The notes beneath the pieces were generated by a model. The model ran no database searches and had not been told where the DNA came from. It was given only the letters and a program-made list of their open reading frames with translations. A stretch of DNA of 64,000 bases from Actinomadura violacea (GTDB lineage: Bacteria > Actinomycetota > Actinomycetes > Streptosporangiales > Streptosporangiaceae): NCBI RefSeq assembly GCF_017573465.1, contig NZ_JAGEPF010000015.1:232279-296278 (forward strand), read 5' to 3'. Shown one piece after another: positions 34,376-41,893 of this stretch. The position numbers and the translations under genes were made by a program. Each line of letters begins with the position of its first letter. The first letter of the stretch is position 1.

Positions 34376-35232
34376 CGCACCGCCCCCTCCGCACCGGCCG
34401 CGGCCGGTGCCGACTCGGGCTCGGCGGTGCCGACGTCGGCGGTGTCGATGAAGGAGTAGGGCGGCCACGGCCCCGTCACCTCCACCTCGATGCCCGCGTA
34501 CCGCTCCCCCGCCGCCCGCGCGGCGTCGGCGAACGCCGGCGCGTCGCCGTCCTCCAGCAGGTAGGCGACGTTGAGGATCTGCACCCCGTCGCGGCCCGAC
34601 AGCTTCGGGTCCTGCGGCGGATGGTGGCGGGAGGCGACCGCCAGGCCCGCGAGGCGGTCGTGGATCTCCCCGGCCCGCTCGCTCACCCGGCGGCCCGCGT
34701 CGGCGCGGCGGCGCCGCTCGTCCTGGCGGCGCCGCAGGTACGCCGTGCCCGCCCCCGCCGACCCGGACCCCGGCCCGGCCGGCTCGGCGGGCTCGGCGGG
34801 TTCGAGGGCCTCGCGGTGCGCGTAGGCCTTGACGCCCCACTCGGCGCGGCCGGCCACCCGGTCCAGCGCCTGGGCGAACCGGTCGCCCTGCTCGGCGAGG
34901 ACCTGCGCGATCCGCGCGTCGTCGCGGTAGATCGTGGCGATCCGCACCGGCGCGGTCGGCGCGGCGTGCGCCGCCCGGTCCACCACCTCGTGGTGGGCGC
35001 GGGCGGTCGCCTCCAGCCACGCCAGGTCCTCCAGGTTCTCGCGCAGCGCCGCCTCGCCGTACTCCGCCAGCCGGACGGTGCTGACCAGCGCGGTCAGCTC
35101 TCCGGCCGGGACGGTGCGGACGGGTGCGCCGCCGACGCCGGCGGCGCCGTCCAGCGCGGTGGGGTCCAGGCCCCGCGCCACCCCGTACAGGTACACGGCG
35201 AGCGCGTCGCCGGCGGTGCGGTGGTCGGTCAT
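34372..35232 (-). CDS. gvpL: Gas vesicle protein GvpL/GvpF family
   Basis: A 286-residue GvpL/F protein: VYLYGVARGL at the start, VRTVPAGELTALVSTV, WLEATARAHHEVVDRA, PVRIATIYRDDARIAQVL, and the C-terminal VEVTGPWPPYSFIDT. It has a Pro/Glu-rich insertion (EPAEPAEPAGP) in the middle. It overlaps gvpJ by 4 bp. Paralogue of the gvpF product encoded at 36204-36980. Confidence 0.9.
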   Translation of the reverse strand: MTDHRTAGDALAVYLYGVARGLDPTALDGAAGVGGAPVRTVPAGELTALVSTVRLAEYGEAALRENLEDLAWLEATARAHHEVVDRAAHAAPTAPVRIATIYRDDARIAQVLAEQGDRFAQALDRVAGRAEWGVKAYAHREALEPAEPAEPAGPGSGSAGAGTAYLRRRQDERRRRADAGRRVSERAGEIHDRLAGLAVASRHHPPQDPKLSGRDGVQILNVAYLLEDGDAPAFADAARAAGERYAGIEVEVTGPWPPYSFIDTADVGTAEPESAPAAAGAEGAVR

Positions 35233-35669
35233 GATCCCCCCTCCTTCTGCTCGGCGCGGCCGCCCGCGCCGTCACCGGCCCCCGGCGCGCCGGACGTGTC
35301 GCCGGCCTCCAGGGCGGCGAGCCGCTCGCGCAGCCGCCGGTTCTCCTCCAGCAGCTCCCGGTCGGCGCCGCCCTCCACGCGCCCGTCGCCGTCGCGGCCG
35401 GACTGCTCGGTGCGGGCCTTGGACGACAGCGACGGGTCGTGCTCCCACCAGTCGATGCCCATCTCCCGGGCGCGGTCGACCGAGGCCACCAGCAGCCGCA
35501 GTTTGATCGTCAGCAGCTCGATGTCCAGCAGGTTCACCCGGACGTCACCGACGATCACGATGCCCTTGTCCAGGATCCGCTCCAGCAGGTCGGCCAGGTT
35601 CGCCGACTGCCGCTCCCCCGCCATCGACTTGGCGGGCCCCCGCGAGCCGGTCCAGGAGATCTCGCTCAA
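35229..35669 (-). CDS. gvpJ: Gas vesicle protein GvpJ (GvpA family)
   Basis: A 146-residue protein: a GvpA-like core (ANLADLLERILDKGIVIVGDVRVNLLDIELLTIKLRLLVASVDRAREMGIDWW) plus a ~65-residue tail with a short coiled coil (LLEENRRLRERLAALE). The predicted start is TTG (35669), with GAGGA a few bases upstream; no ATG or GTG fits better. Minor shell or tip protein of the vesicle. Confidence 0.88.
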   Translation of the reverse strand: MSEISWTGSRGPAKSMAGERQSANLADLLERILDKGIVIVGDVRVNLLDIELLTIKLRLLVASVDRAREMGIDWWEHDPSLSSKARTEQSGRDGDGRVEGGADRELLEENRRLRERLAALEAGDTSGAPGAGDGAGGRAEQKEGGS

Positions 35670-35675
35670 TGGTCC

Positions 35676-35939
35676 TCAGTCCCTCTCCACTCGGCCGCGC
35701 GGGTAGCGGCGGACGCGCCGGTAGGACACCAGCTCGCCGTCCGCGTCGACCTCGGTGTCGTAGATGGCGAGGATGTCGGCGGAGTCGGGGATGCGGTGGG
35801 TCTCCACCACCTCCACGCACACGCGCCAGCCGTCCTCGCCGGCCCGCTCGAGCCCGACGACGCTCTCGGCGGCGCGCCCGGTCATCGCGGTCACGTGCTC
35901 GGCCGCCCGTTTCGCGGCCTCCGACGCCGACATCATCAC
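35676..35939 (-). CDS. gvpO: Gas vesicle protein GvpO
   Basis: An 87-residue GvpO: GWRVCVEVVETHRIPDSADILAIYDTEVDADGELVSYRRVRRYPRGRVERD is the conserved core. It is placed between gvpG and gvpJ, whereas in the Streptomyces clusters I know gvpO precedes gvpA. Ribosome site AGGGAGG precedes a run of three ATGs; the first is used. Separated from gvpJ by 6 bp. Confidence 0.88.
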   Translation of the reverse strand: MMMSASEAAKRAAEHVTAMTGRAAESVVGLERAGEDGWRVCVEVVETHRIPDSADILAIYDTEVDADGELVSYRRVRRYPRGRVERD

Positions 35940-35964
35940 TGGCCTCCCTTCACGCGCCGCGCCG

Positions 35965-36207
35965 CTACAGGCCGCGGGCGCGGCCCTCGTGCAGGCGGGC
36001 GATCAGTTCCTCCTCGCGGGCGGCGGCCTCGTCCTCGCCGATCTCGCCCGCGGCGACCTGGTCGGCGATCTCCTGCATCTCCGCGGCGATCCGCCCCGGG
36101 TCGTACAGCTCCTGCTCGGCCTGCTCGGTGAGCACCTCCGCCAGCCACACCACGCCGCGCACGGGCGCCAGCGGCAGCGTCACCAGGCCGGTGAACAGGC
36201 CCATCAC
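35965..36207 (-). CDS. gvpG: Gas vesicle protein GvpG
   Basis: An 80-residue mostly helical protein: LFTGLVTLPLAPVRGVVWLAEVLTEQAEQELYDPGRIAAEMQEIADQVAAGEIGEDEAAAREEELIARL, the GvpG pattern of a hydrophobic N-terminal helix then a charged coiled coil. Its start overlaps the gvpF stop. Assembly factor of the vesicle. Confidence 0.9.
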   Translation of the reverse strand: MMGLFTGLVTLPLAPVRGVVWLAEVLTEQAEQELYDPGRIAAEMQEIADQVAAGEIGEDEAAAREEELIARLHEGRARGL

Positions 36208-36980
36208 GCCTCCGGGACGAAGTCGTAGGGCGGCAGCGGCCCGATCAGCCGCAGCCGGACCCGGTCGGTGTGCGCCTTGCCGAGCCGCTCGACGGCGTTC
36301 TCGAACTCCTCGCGGTGCTCGGCGCGCACGAGGAACGAGGCGTCCAGGACGTCCTCCTCGCGGGCCGGGGTCTTGCGCACGAACGCCTCGGCCGCGGGGG
36401 CGGCGGCGTCCAGGAGCGCCTGGCCGTCGTGGTCGCGGCGCCGGTCCATCGCCTGCGCGATCAGCTCGCCGAGGCGGACCTGGTCGTAGTAGACGGCGTC
36501 GGCGACGTCGGCGGGGACGTCGCGCAGCCGCCGCGACAGCTCGGCGACCTCCGGCTCGTCCCGCATGATCTCCCGCAGGATCGTCTCCTGCACGTAGGTG
36601 GCCTTCAGCCGCAGCTCCACCCGGCCCTCGAGCTGGTCGATGACCTGGCCGAGCCGGTCGGAGTTGCCCTCCAGCAGCTCCTTGCGGACGGCGGCGCGGT
36701 CCGACAGCGCGGCGCCGAACCGGAACGGCAGCACCACCAGGCCCGCGTCCAGCATCGCGTTCAGCACCCGCTGGTGCGCGACCAGGTCGGCGCGCTCGCC
36801 CAGCGGCCGCCCGGCGGGCAGGTCGCTGACGACGGCGGCGCAGCGGCCGCCGTCCTCGACCAGCGTCACCGGCCGGTCGTCCAGGCCGGCGACGCCGTCG
36901 GGCAGGGACGCGCCGGTGCGCGTGACCCCGTACACGTACTGGGGGGTCCTGTCCTCGCCGGGTTCGTTCGGGGAGGTCAT
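36204..36980 (-). CDS. gvpF: Gas vesicle protein GvpF
   Basis: A 258-residue GvpF/L protein: YVYGVTRTGASLPDGVAG, VAHQRVLNAMLDAGLVVLPFRFGAALSDRAAVRKELLEGN, GRVELRLKATYVQETILREI, and the C-terminal RVRLRLIGPLPPYDFVPE. ATGA overlap with gvpA. Accessory assembly protein located at the gas-facing or tip surface. Confidence 0.93.
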   Translation of the reverse strand: MTSPNEPGEDRTPQYVYGVTRTGASLPDGVAGLDDRPVTLVEDGGRCAAVVSDLPAGRPLGERADLVAHQRVLNAMLDAGLVVLPFRFGAALSDRAAVRKELLEGNSDRLGQVIDQLEGRVELRLKATYVQETILREIMRDEPEVAELSRRLRDVPADVADAVYYDQVRLGELIAQAMDRRRDHDGQALLDAAAPAAEAFVRKTPAREEDVLDASFLVRAEHREEFENAVERLGKAHTDRVRLRLIGPLPPYDFVPEA

Positions 36981-37423
36981 TCGTCGTCCTCCTTCTTGCG
37001 GGACGACCGGCGCCGCGCGGGCTGCTTGTCCCCGTCCTCTTCCTCGTCGTCGTCCGAGCCGCCGCCGAAGGTCTCCTTCAGCCGCTCGCCGGCGCCCTCA
37101 AGGGCGCCCCTGGTCTTCTTCTTCGCGCCCGACTCCTGCATGCCCTCCACGAACTGCGGCAGGCCCTGCGAGGTGCCGTCGTGGGCGATGTCGAGCCGGT
37201 TCACCGCCTTGGCGAACCGCAGGTAGGTGTCCACGCTGGCCACCACGATCCGCACGTCCACCGTGAGGATCTCGATGCCGACCAGCGACACCCGCGCGTA
37301 GATGTCGATGACCAGACCCTTCTCCAGGATCAGGTCCACGACGTCGGCGAGGCTGCTGCTGCCGGAACCGCCGCGTTGGACGGTGCTGGTGCCCGAGGTC
37401 TGCTGGGCGATCGGCCCAGTCAT
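36977..37423 (-). CDS. gvpA: Gas vesicle structural protein GvpA
   Basis: A 148-residue GvpA: the shell core LADVVDLILEKGLVIDIYARVSLVGIEILTVDVRIVVASVDTYLRFAKAVNRLDI (~25-80) is followed by a ~65-residue charged tail rich in Asp/Glu and then Lys/Arg, longer than cyanobacterial GvpA (~70) but like other actinobacterial forms. ATG at 37423 follows AAGGAG. First gene of an eight-gene operon, with a stress-type promoter 40 bp upstream. Confidence 0.92.
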   Translation of the reverse strand: MTGPIAQQTSGTSTVQRGGSGSSSLADVVDLILEKGLVIDIYARVSLVGIEILTVDVRIVVASVDTYLRFAKAVNRLDIAHDGTSQGLPQFVEGMQESGAKKKTRGALEGAGERLKETFGGGSDDDEEEDGDKQPARRRSSRKKEDDE

Positions 37424-37462
37424 GTCATCTCCTTGTCCGGGGGAAAACGTTCATGCACCCCT

Positions 37463-37486
37463 CTACCCGCCTCGACCTGTCTAAAC
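37463..37486 (-). promoter_or_regulatory. SigB/SigF-type promoter of the gas vesicle operon
   Basis: Reading leftwards: GTTT (37486-37483), 14-bp spacer, GGGTAG (37468-37463). This matches the GTTT-N14-16-GGGTA pattern of the actinobacterial general-stress/sporulation sigma factors. The predicted start lies about 33 bp before the gvpA ATG. No SigA-type promoter of comparable quality is visible in the gap. Confidence 0.6.
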
Positions 37487-37527
37487 GGGCATTCCGGTTT
37501 CGGTCAGGCGCCGGTCAAGCGGCATGC

Positions 37528-37569
37528 GACGCCCCCGGGCCCGTCGCGGTGGACGGTCCCGGGGGCGTC
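37528..37569 (-). terminator. Terminator between the 118-residue gene and gvpA
   Basis: A 12-bp outer stem (37528-37539 with 37558-37569) and a 5-bp inner stem (37541-37545 with 37552-37556). It separates the gas vesicle operon from the gene upstream on the same strand. Confidence 0.8.
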
Positions 37570-37634
37570 TGCGAGCAGGGCCGGGCGCACGGTGTCGGCG
37601 CTCGGGCCGGTGCTCGGGGTCGCGGTGCTCGGGG

Positions 37635-37991
37635 TCAGTGCTTGGTGCGGCGGCCGATCACGATGCCGGCGCCCGCGGCCGCGACCACCGGCGCCGCCCG
37701 CAGCAGCCGCCGCAGCGTCAGCAGCTTCGCCAGCCCGGCGACCCGGCCCGGCAGCGCCGCCACCTGGCCGCCGACCTGCCCGGCCACCTGGCCGGCGCCT
37801 TCGCCGACGGCGCGGGCCGTGCCCGCGCCGGTCCCGGCGGCCGACTTCGCGCCGGACGCCGTGCCCGACACCGCACCCGACGCGGCACCCGACGCCTTGT
37901 CGGTCGCCTTGCCGGTCGCGGCGGTGCCGGCCCGCACGGCGTTCTTGCTCATCTGTCCAGAGCCCTTGCCGGGCACCGAGGGGGTGTTCAT
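37635..37991 (-). CDS. Ala/Gly-rich protein with C-terminal membrane segment, unknown function
   Basis: A 118-residue protein with a disordered Ala/Gly/Ser/Thr/Lys first two thirds (KATDKASGAASGAVSGTASG) and a hydrophobic C-terminal helix (LRAAPVVAAAGAGIVIGRR). It ends with a positively charged RRTKH, suggesting a tail-anchored or membrane-associated protein. ATG at 37991 with GGAAGGA upstream. No family recognised. Codon use is typical and it ends in its own terminator, so it is probably real. It lies 44 bp after the F420 oxidoreductase gene and may be cotranscribed. Confidence 0.55.
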   Translation of the reverse strand: MNTPSVPGKGSGQMSKNAVRAGTAATGKATDKASGAASGAVSGTASGAKSAAGTGAGTARAVGEGAGQVAGQVGGQVAALPGRVAGLAKLLTLRRLLRAAPVVAAAGAGIVIGRRTKH

Positions 37992-38035
37992 CCTCATTCC
38001 TTCCATCAGGGGGATCTCGGGGGCCGCGAAAGGCG

Positions 38036-38992
38036 TCAGCCGCGCACGCGCGGCAGCACCTCGCGGGAGTAGAAGTCGAAGAAGCCGTCCTGCTCGGGCC
38101 CGATCTGCGTGACGAACACGTCCTGGTACCCGGCGTCGGCGTAGGCGCGCAGCGCCCGGGCGTGCACCTCGGGGTCGGGGCCGCACGGCACCCGCTCGGC
38201 GACCATGTCCTCGGTCACCAGCTCCGCCAGCTGCCGGAACTGCCGCGGCTGCGGCAGCAGCTGGTTCGCCTCCCCCGGCAGGTAGTCGCTGGCCCACAGC
38301 CGCAGCGCCGTCGCCCGCGCCTGCGCCTCGTCCGGCGCCCAGCACGCCTTCAGCCCGCCCTGTACCCGCTTGCCCTCGCCGCCGGAGTCGCGGAACACCT
38401 TCACCAGGTCCGCGTCGGGCATCATGCAGATGAACCCGTCGGCGATCCGGCCCGCCAGCGTCGTCGCCTTGGTCCCGAACCCCGACATGTAGATGGGCGG
38501 GGGCTCGTCGGGGACGGAGTAGAGCCGGGCGGTGTCGAGCCGGTAGTGCTCGCCGCGGTGGGTGACGAGCTTGCCGGTGAACAGCCGCCGCATCAGCGCG
38601 ACGGCCTCCTCCAGCATGTCCAGCCGCTCGGCCGCCGGCGGCCACCGCGAGTCGATGATGTGCTCGTTGAGGAACTCGCCGGTGCCGACGCCGAGGGTGA
38701 ACCGGCCGCCGGTCAGCAGCGCGGACGTCGCCGCGGCCTGCGCGACGATCGCCGGGTGGGTGCGCACCAGCGGGCACGTCACCGCGGTCCCGATCGGCAG
38801 CGATGTGACCTGCGAGATCGCGCCGACCACCGACCACACGAACGACGCCTGGCCCTGCACGTCCAGCCACGGGTGGAAGTGGTCGGAGATCCACAGCGCC
38901 TCGAACCCGGCCTGCTCGGCCAGCCGCGCCTGCCGCACCAGCTCGCCGGGGAGGTGCTCCTCGCTGGACAGGAAGTACCCGAACCTGGTCAT
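38036..38992 (-). CDS. F420-dependent LLM-class oxidoreductase (G6PD-like group)
   Basis: A 318-residue luciferase-like TIM barrel. MTRFGYFLSSEEHLPGELVRQARLAEQAGFEALWISDHFHPW, GTAVTCPLVRTHPAIVAQAAATSALLTGGRFTLGVGTGEFLNEHI and DGFFDFYSREVLP place it in the F420-dependent glucose-6-phosphate dehydrogenase-like family. These enzymes use coenzyme F420; the substrate of this branch is generally unknown. ATG at 38992 with AGGGAGGG upstream. It is divergent from the Mrp-type antiporter operon. Confidence 0.88.
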   Translation of the reverse strand: MTRFGYFLSSEEHLPGELVRQARLAEQAGFEALWISDHFHPWLDVQGQASFVWSVVGAISQVTSLPIGTAVTCPLVRTHPAIVAQAAATSALLTGGRFTLGVGTGEFLNEHIIDSRWPPAAERLDMLEEAVALMRRLFTGKLVTHRGEHYRLDTARLYSVPDEPPPIYMSGFGTKATTLAGRIADGFICMMPDADLVKVFRDSGGEGKRVQGGLKACWAPDEAQARATALRLWASDYLPGEANQLLPQPRQFRQLAELVTEDMVAERVPCGPDPEVHARALRAYADAGYQDVFVTQIGPEQDGFFDFYSREVLPRVRG

Positions 38993-39189
38993 CTCCGTCC
39001 CTCCCTCGCAGGTGCCGCGTGCCGGACGGTCCGTAGCGCGGCCTACCCCGCCGGGCGCACGCAAACATCCCCAGGCGCGCGCCCCGCCCGGTCCCGGACG
39101 GCCGCGGGCCGGGCGGCGCGGGAGCCCGGGCGCGGTGCGCCGGTGCCGACGATCACGGTTGGAACCGTGCGCTCGGGTATGCGGAACGC

Positions 39190-39858
39190 ATGACGCCACC
39201 CGCCCCCGAGCCGCCCGAGGAACCGGCCGGCGAACCACCGGCCGAACCACCGGCCGGACCGCCCGACGGGCCGCTCGGGCTGCCGCCGGCCGGACCGCAC
39301 GCCGCGCGCACCGTCCCGCTGATGCGCAGCGGGCCCGCCCGCCGCGCCGCCGAGCCGCTCGCCTGGTGGGCCGCCCTGTTCGCGCTTTACCTGGCGCTGA
39401 TCTCCACGATCGACATCATCGAGATCACCGTCGGCGCCGTCGTCGCCGCGTTCGGCGCCGCCGCCGCGACCGCCGGGCGCCGCGCCCTGTTCACCACCGG
39501 CACCGCCCACGACCCCGCCGGGACCCGCCGCCCCGCCGCCGACCTCGCCCCCGGCGCGCGGCCCGTCCCGCCCGCCCGGCTGCTGCCGCCGCTGGCGCGG
39601 CTGCCCGCCCAGATCGTCGCCGACAGCGCCCGCGTCGCCGTCCTCGGCGCCTCCGGCGGGACCTGGACGCCGCTGGCCGTCGCGCCCGGCGCCGCCAACC
39701 GCGGCACCGCGACCCTGCTGGTGTCGACCTCCCCCGCCACCTTCGTCGGCGGCGTCGACCCCGAGCGCGGCCTGCTGCACGTCCACCGCCTCGGCCGCGC
39801 CCCGTCGGCGTTCGAGCGGCGGCTGCGCGACACCGGCCTGGTCCGGGAGGCGCGATGA
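39190..39858 (+). CDS. mnhE: Mrp/Mnh antiporter subunit E
   Basis: A 222-residue MrpE/MnhE. After a ~40-residue Pro/Glu-rich N-terminal extension come two membrane helices (WWAALFALYLALISTIDIIEITVGAVVAAFGAAAATAGR) and the cytoplasmic domain ending GTATLLVSTSPATFVGGVDPERGLLHVHRLG, which is typical. First gene of the antiporter operon; overlaps mnhF by 4 bp. The Pro-rich extension is unusual. In the Mbh nomenclature this is the MbhA position. Confidence 0.88.
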   Translation: MTPPAPEPPEEPAGEPPAEPPAGPPDGPLGLPPAGPHAARTVPLMRSGPARRAAEPLAWWAALFALYLALISTIDIIEITVGAVVAAFGAAAATAGRRALFTTGTAHDPAGTRRPAADLAPGARPVPPARLLPPLARLPAQIVADSARVAVLGASGGTWTPLAVAPGAANRGTATLLVSTSPATFVGGVDPERGLLHVHRLGRAPSAFERRLRDTGLVREAR

Positions 39859-40106
39859 GCCTGGCCGTCCCCGCCCTGGTGCTGCTGGCCGCCGCCGTGC
39901 TGCCCGCGCTGCTGACCACCCTGCGCGGCCGCCCCGTCGACCGGCTCGCCGGCCTCATCGTCACCGGCCCGCTGGTCACCCTCGTGCTGGTGCTGCTCAC
40001 CTCCGCCTACGGGCGGCCCGCCTACCTCGACGTCGCCCTCGTCCTGGCCCTGCTGTCGTTCGCCGGCGCGCTGGTGTTCGCCCGGTTCTTCAGCCGGACC
40101 CTGTGA
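39855..40106 (+). CDS. mnhF: Mrp/Mnh antiporter subunit F
   Basis: An 83-residue three-helix protein: ALVLLAAAVLPALLTTLRGRPVDRLAGLIVTGPLVTLVLVLLTSAYGRPAYLDVALVLALLSFAGALVFARFF fits MrpF. ATG at 39855 overlaps the mnhE stop. Small membrane subunit of the proton/cation antiporter. Confidence 0.88.
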   Translation: MSLAVPALVLLAAAVLPALLTTLRGRPVDRLAGLIVTGPLVTLVLVLLTSAYGRPAYLDVALVLALLSFAGALVFARFFSRTL

Positions 40107-40138
40107 ACAGGAGAAGCCGTGAAGGGGACCCCACCGCG

Positions 40139-40483
40139 ATGAGCCTGCTCGCCGACACCCTCACCTGGGCCGGCACCGCCGTCTGCGTCCTGGCCGGGCT
40201 GCGGCTGGCCGCCACCTCCGGCGCCGCCGGCCGCCTGCACGCCGTCGCGCCCGTCACCGCGCTCGGCGCGCCGCTGCTGCTGGCCGGCCTGGCGCTGCGG
40301 CCCTGGTCGTCCTGGCACGACGTCGTCAAGATCGCCGTGATCGGGGTGCTGCTCGCCGCGACCGGCCCCGCCACCGTCGTCACCGCCGGGCAGGCCGTCG
40401 CCCGCACCACCCCCGACAAAGCAGACGCAGCGGACAACCCTGGCGGCCGGGAGGGCGGCCCGCCCGAAACGGAGGCGCCGTGA
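40139..40483 (+). CDS. mnhG: Mrp/Mnh antiporter subunit G
   Basis: A 114-residue MrpG with three helices: LADTLTWAGTAVCVLAGLRLAATSGAAGRLHAVAPVTALGAPLLLAGLALRP, DVVKIAVIGVLLAATGPATVVTAGQAVAR, then an acidic tail. ATG at 40139 is chosen; a GTG at 40103 overlapping the mnhF stop is an alternative. It overlaps the DUF4040 gene by 4 bp. Confidence 0.85.
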   Translation: MSLLADTLTWAGTAVCVLAGLRLAATSGAAGRLHAVAPVTALGAPLLLAGLALRPWSSWHDVVKIAVIGVLLAATGPATVVTAGQAVARTTPDKADAADNPGGREGGPPETEAP

Positions 40484-40860
40484 GCGACCCGTTCTCCGGC
40501 GCCCTCGCCGACGCGCTCGTCCTCACCGCGCTCGCCCTCACCGTCCTGATGGCGACCGCGGTCGTGCTGACCCGCAACCCCGCCCGCCAGGCCATCGTCC
40601 TGTCCGGCTACGGGATGGTCCTCGGCGTGCTGTTCCTGGTGCTGCAGGCCCCCGACGTCGCCATGTCGCAGATCGGCGTCGGCACCGTCGTCGTCCCGCT
40701 CATCGTCGTCCTGGCCCTGCACGCCACCCGCCGCTACCGCAAGGGCGGCGACACCGGCGAGGACGACCACCGCCCCGACGACGACACCACCGACACCACC
40801 GACGGCGACAGCAAGGGCGGCCGGGCGGGGCAGGGCGCGACCGGGCAGGACGCCTCATGA
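40480..40860 (+). CDS. DUF4040 / MbhD-like antiporter subunit
   Basis: A 126-residue protein with three membrane helices (ALADALVLTALALTVLMATAVVLTRNPARQAIVLSGYGMVLGVLFLVLQAPDVAMSQIGVGTVVVPLIVVLALHATR) matching the MbhD domain, which in bacterial Mrp systems is the C-terminal part of MrpA. Here it is a free-standing gene. A ~45-residue Asp/Thr-rich tail follows. GTG start overlaps mnhG. Confidence 0.82.
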   Translation: MSDPFSGALADALVLTALALTVLMATAVVLTRNPARQAIVLSGYGMVLGVLFLVLQAPDVAMSQIGVGTVVVPLIVVLALHATRRYRKGGDTGEDDHRPDDDTTDTTDGDSKGGRAGQGATGQDAS

Positions 40861-41549
40861 GGGCCCGCGCCCGCACCCTGCTGTTCGCCGCCGGCGCGGC
40901 CGGCGCCGCCGCCCTGTTCACCGCCGGCGCCCTGGACCTGCCGCACTTCGGCGGAGCCGTGCACCCCTACGGCGACCGCGCCGTCCACCAGGCCCTGCGC
41001 GAGTCCACCACCAACACCATCTCCTCGGTCAACTTCGACCAGCGCGCCTTCGACACCATCGGCGAGGAACTGATCCTGATGGCGTCGGCGATCGGCGCCG
41101 TGGTGCTGCTGCGCGTCGTCGGCAAGGAGGCCGAGGACCAGGGCGCCGCGCACCGGCACGGCCCCGCCGAGGTGTCGGACGCGCTGCGCATCGTCGGGTA
41201 CCTGCTGCTGCCCGTCACCCTGCTGATCGGCGTCTACATCATCGCGCACGGCGCCCAGTCGCCCGGCGGCGGATTCCAGGGCGGCGTCATCCTCGGCACC
41301 GCCGTCCACCTGCTCTACCTCGCCGGCGACTACCCCGCCCTGCAGCGGCTGCGGCCCATCCCGGTGTTCGAGTCCACCGAGGCGCTCGCCGCCGGCGTGT
41401 TCGTCGCGATGGCGCTGGCCGCCGCCGGCGCCGTCCCCGCCCTCAACGGCGCCGTCGGCGTCGAGGTCGGCTGCGCGCTGGTCCTGCTCATCGGCAAGTT
41501 CTTCGAACAGGCGCTGCTCGTACGCGAACCACCCGGGGGAACCTCGTGA
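40857..41549 (+). CDS. mnhB: MbhE/MrpB-type antiporter subunit B
   Basis: A 230-residue membrane protein combining an MbhE-like N-terminal part (~1-75, SSVNFDQRAFDTIGEELILMASAIGAVVLLR) with an MnhB domain (~95-225, LRIVGYLLLPVTLLIGVYIIAHGAQSPGGGFQGGVILGTA). This matches the 'MrpB' with the preceding MbhE segment fused. It overlaps its neighbours by 4 bp. Confidence 0.85.
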   Translation: MRARARTLLFAAGAAGAAALFTAGALDLPHFGGAVHPYGDRAVHQALRESTTNTISSVNFDQRAFDTIGEELILMASAIGAVVLLRVVGKEAEDQGAAHRHGPAEVSDALRIVGYLLLPVTLLIGVYIIAHGAQSPGGGFQGGVILGTAVHLLYLAGDYPALQRLRPIPVFESTEALAAGVFVAMALAAAGAVPALNGAVGVEVGCALVLLIGKFFEQALLVREPPGGTS

Positions 41550-41893
41550 GCCACCTGCCCTACCTGGCCGCCGGCTGGATCGTCATCGCCGGCCTGTACG
41601 GCGTCGTCACCAGCCGCGACCTCATCCACGCCGTGGTGTGCCTGTCGGTCACCCAGTCCGGCACCTACGTGCTGCTGCTGGCGATCGGCTACCGCTACGG
41701 CGCCACCGCCCCCGTCTTCTCCGACCGTCCGCCCCACGGACGCCCCGTCACCGACCCCGTCGTGCAGGCCATGACCCTCACCGACATCGTCGTCGGCGCC
41801 ACCGTCACCGCCCTGCTGCTCGCCCTGGCCGTCCAGGTCGCCAAACGCCGCGGCACCATCGACCCCGACGAGCTGAGGTCGCTGGAATCGTGA
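41546..41893 (+). CDS. mnhC: Mrp/Mnh antiporter subunit C
   Basis: A 115-residue NuoK-like protein with three helices: AAGWIVIAGLYGVVTSRDLIHAVVCLSVTQSGTYVLLLAIGYRYG and VVQAMTLTDIVVGATVTALLLALAVQVAKRRGTIDPDELR. It is the MrpC/MnhC subunit, related to complex I NuoK. The GTG start overlaps the mnhB stop, and its own stop overlaps the following subunit start. Confidence 0.9.
   Translation: MSHLPYLAAGWIVIAGLYGVVTSRDLIHAVVCLSVTQSGTYVLLLAIGYRYGATAPVFSDRPPHGRPVTDPVVQAMTLTDIVVGATVTALLLALAVQVAKRRGTIDPDELRSLES

Noticed and set aside
36977..37423. Frameshifted or fused gvpA because it is 148 residues
   Set aside because: Long charged C-terminal tails are usual in actinobacterial GvpA; the reading frame is intact.
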